From contig JAEDGA010000065.1 in assembly GCA_016297775.1 (NCBI GenBank), positions 1 through 5,916 of the forward strand: a DNA stretch of 5,916 nucleotides, given 5' to 3'. Below, piece after piece: positions 5,844-5,916 of this stretch; positions within the stretch are counted from its first letter, which is position 1; the number at the start of each line of letters is the position of its first letter. The position numbers were made by a program, and so were the translations under genes. A model generated the notes under the pieces. The model was not told the origin of the DNA. It did no database searches and was given only the letters and a program-made list of their open reading frames with translations. This DNA comes from Candidatus Methanomethylophilaceae archaeon. Lineage in GTDB: Archaea > Thermoplasmatota > Thermoplasmata > Methanomassiliicoccales > Methanomethylophilaceae.

Positions 5844-5874
5844 GGATATTTTACATAATTATGTTTGATTATCC
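5844..5874. promoter_or_regulatory. Perfect 12-bp palindrome with outer GGATA/TATCC arms, possible operator
   Basis: ACATAATTATGT (5853-5864) is its own reverse complement. It is flanked by GGATA (5844-5848) and TATCC (5870-5874), which are complementary but offset by one base (spacers of 4 and 5 nt). The palindrome overlaps the start point (about 5862) predicted for the distal minus-strand promoter, a location that suits a repressor. Palindromes of this length in AT-rich DNA can occur by chance, so confidence is modest. Confidence 0.4.
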
Positions 5875-5885
5875 TGTTTGTACAG

Positions 5886-5899
5886 TATATAAATTTTAT
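5886..5899 (-). promoter_or_regulatory. Distal promoter candidate with consensus archaeal TATA box and BRE
   Basis: On the minus strand TTTATATA (5893-5886) is the exact methanogen box A consensus. It is directly preceded by ATAAAA (5899-5894), which fits the archaeal BRE pattern RNWAAW. The inferred start near 5862 would give the corrinoid mRNA a leader of about 215 nt. Read on the plus strand the box is TATATAAA with GTACAG upstream, a poorer BRE, so the leftward direction is favoured. A divergent gene beyond 5916 remains possible. Confidence 0.45.
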
Positions 5900-5904
5900 T
5901 CCAT

Positions 5905-5916
5905 CCATATCCATCC
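5905..5916 (-). repeat. Right copy of the 12-bp inverted repeat
   Basis: GGATGGATATGG on the minus strand reaches the window edge, so the true repeat may be longer. It ends 11 bp upstream of the distal TATA box, almost the same spacing as the left copy has to the proximal box, but in the opposite orientation. Confidence 0.6.

Larger units (their letters stand above)
5647..5916. other. AT-rich intergenic regulatory region upstream of the corrinoid operon
   Basis: This 270-bp stretch carries no convincing gene. By hand count 27 of 120 bases in 5761-5880 are G or C, much lower than the neighbouring genes. It holds two TATA-like boxes, a 12-bp perfect palindrome, a 12-bp inverted repeat and several A/T runs. 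I see no recognisable cobalamin riboswitch, tRNA or other structured RNA. Because the window ends here, the neighbouring gene to the right and its direction are unknown. Confidence 0.75.

Noticed and set aside
5765..5914. 49-codon open frame on the minus strand from ATG at 5914 to TGA at 5767-5765
   Set aside because: The product is rich in Lys, Ile and Tyr, as expected from random AT-rich DNA. It runs through the consensus TATA box and the palindrome and has no ribosome-binding site inside the window. It could be the tail of a gene from the right, but nothing supports this.

Overview
The window most likely comes from a methylotrophic methanogenic archaeon of the Methanomassiliicoccales type. 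The evidence is a paired corrinoid protein and UroD-type (MtaA/MtbA-like) cobamide methyltransferase, archaeal TATA-like promoters, ribosome-binding sites that match the archaeal 16S tail (AGGTGATCC), and TGA as the stop codon of all five genes whose end is visible. The order-level assignment is an inference from gene content and style; no marker gene is present.

All six protein genes lie on the minus strand, so transcription runs from right to left. From right to left they are: (i) a very AT-rich regulatory region (5647-5916) with promoter candidates, a 12-bp palindrome and a 12-bp inverted repeat; (ii) a 212-aa corrinoid (B12-binding) protein, 5008-5646; (iii) a 360-aa UroD-family methyltransferase, 3923-5005, starting 2 nt after the corrinoid stop; (iv) after a 61-bp gap, a 104-aa cysteine-rich zinc-ribbon-like protein, 3547-3861; (v) 4 nt later, a 683-aa hydantoinase A/oxoprolinase-like protein of the actin-like ATPase (ASKHA) fold, 1491-3542; (vi) after a 97-bp gap holding a perfect 11-bp dyad and a promoter, an ABC exporter ATPase, 434-1393, and directly behind it (0 nt) the N-terminal part of its ABC-2 permease, which runs off the left edge.

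Genes ii-v look like one functional module. The corrinoid protein carries a methyl group on cobalt, and the UroD-type enzyme, with an intact H-x-C...C zinc site, moves methyl groups to or from a thiol such as coenzyme M. Corrinoid proteins are sometimes inactivated by oxidation to Co(II) and need ATP-dependent reductive activation. The only actin-like ATPase here sits next to a small cysteine-rich protein, and neither has a function that the rest of the window explains. A two-part activator of the corrinoid protein, analogous to RamA/RACE proteins, is the most interesting hypothesis the window offers. No substrate-specific methyltransferase (MtaB, MtbB, MttB or MtmB type) is present, so the methyl donor is unknown.

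The ABC genes form a separate transcription unit that appears to be an efflux-type transporter under its own operator-like dyad. I see no RNA genes, mobile elements or CRISPR arrays.
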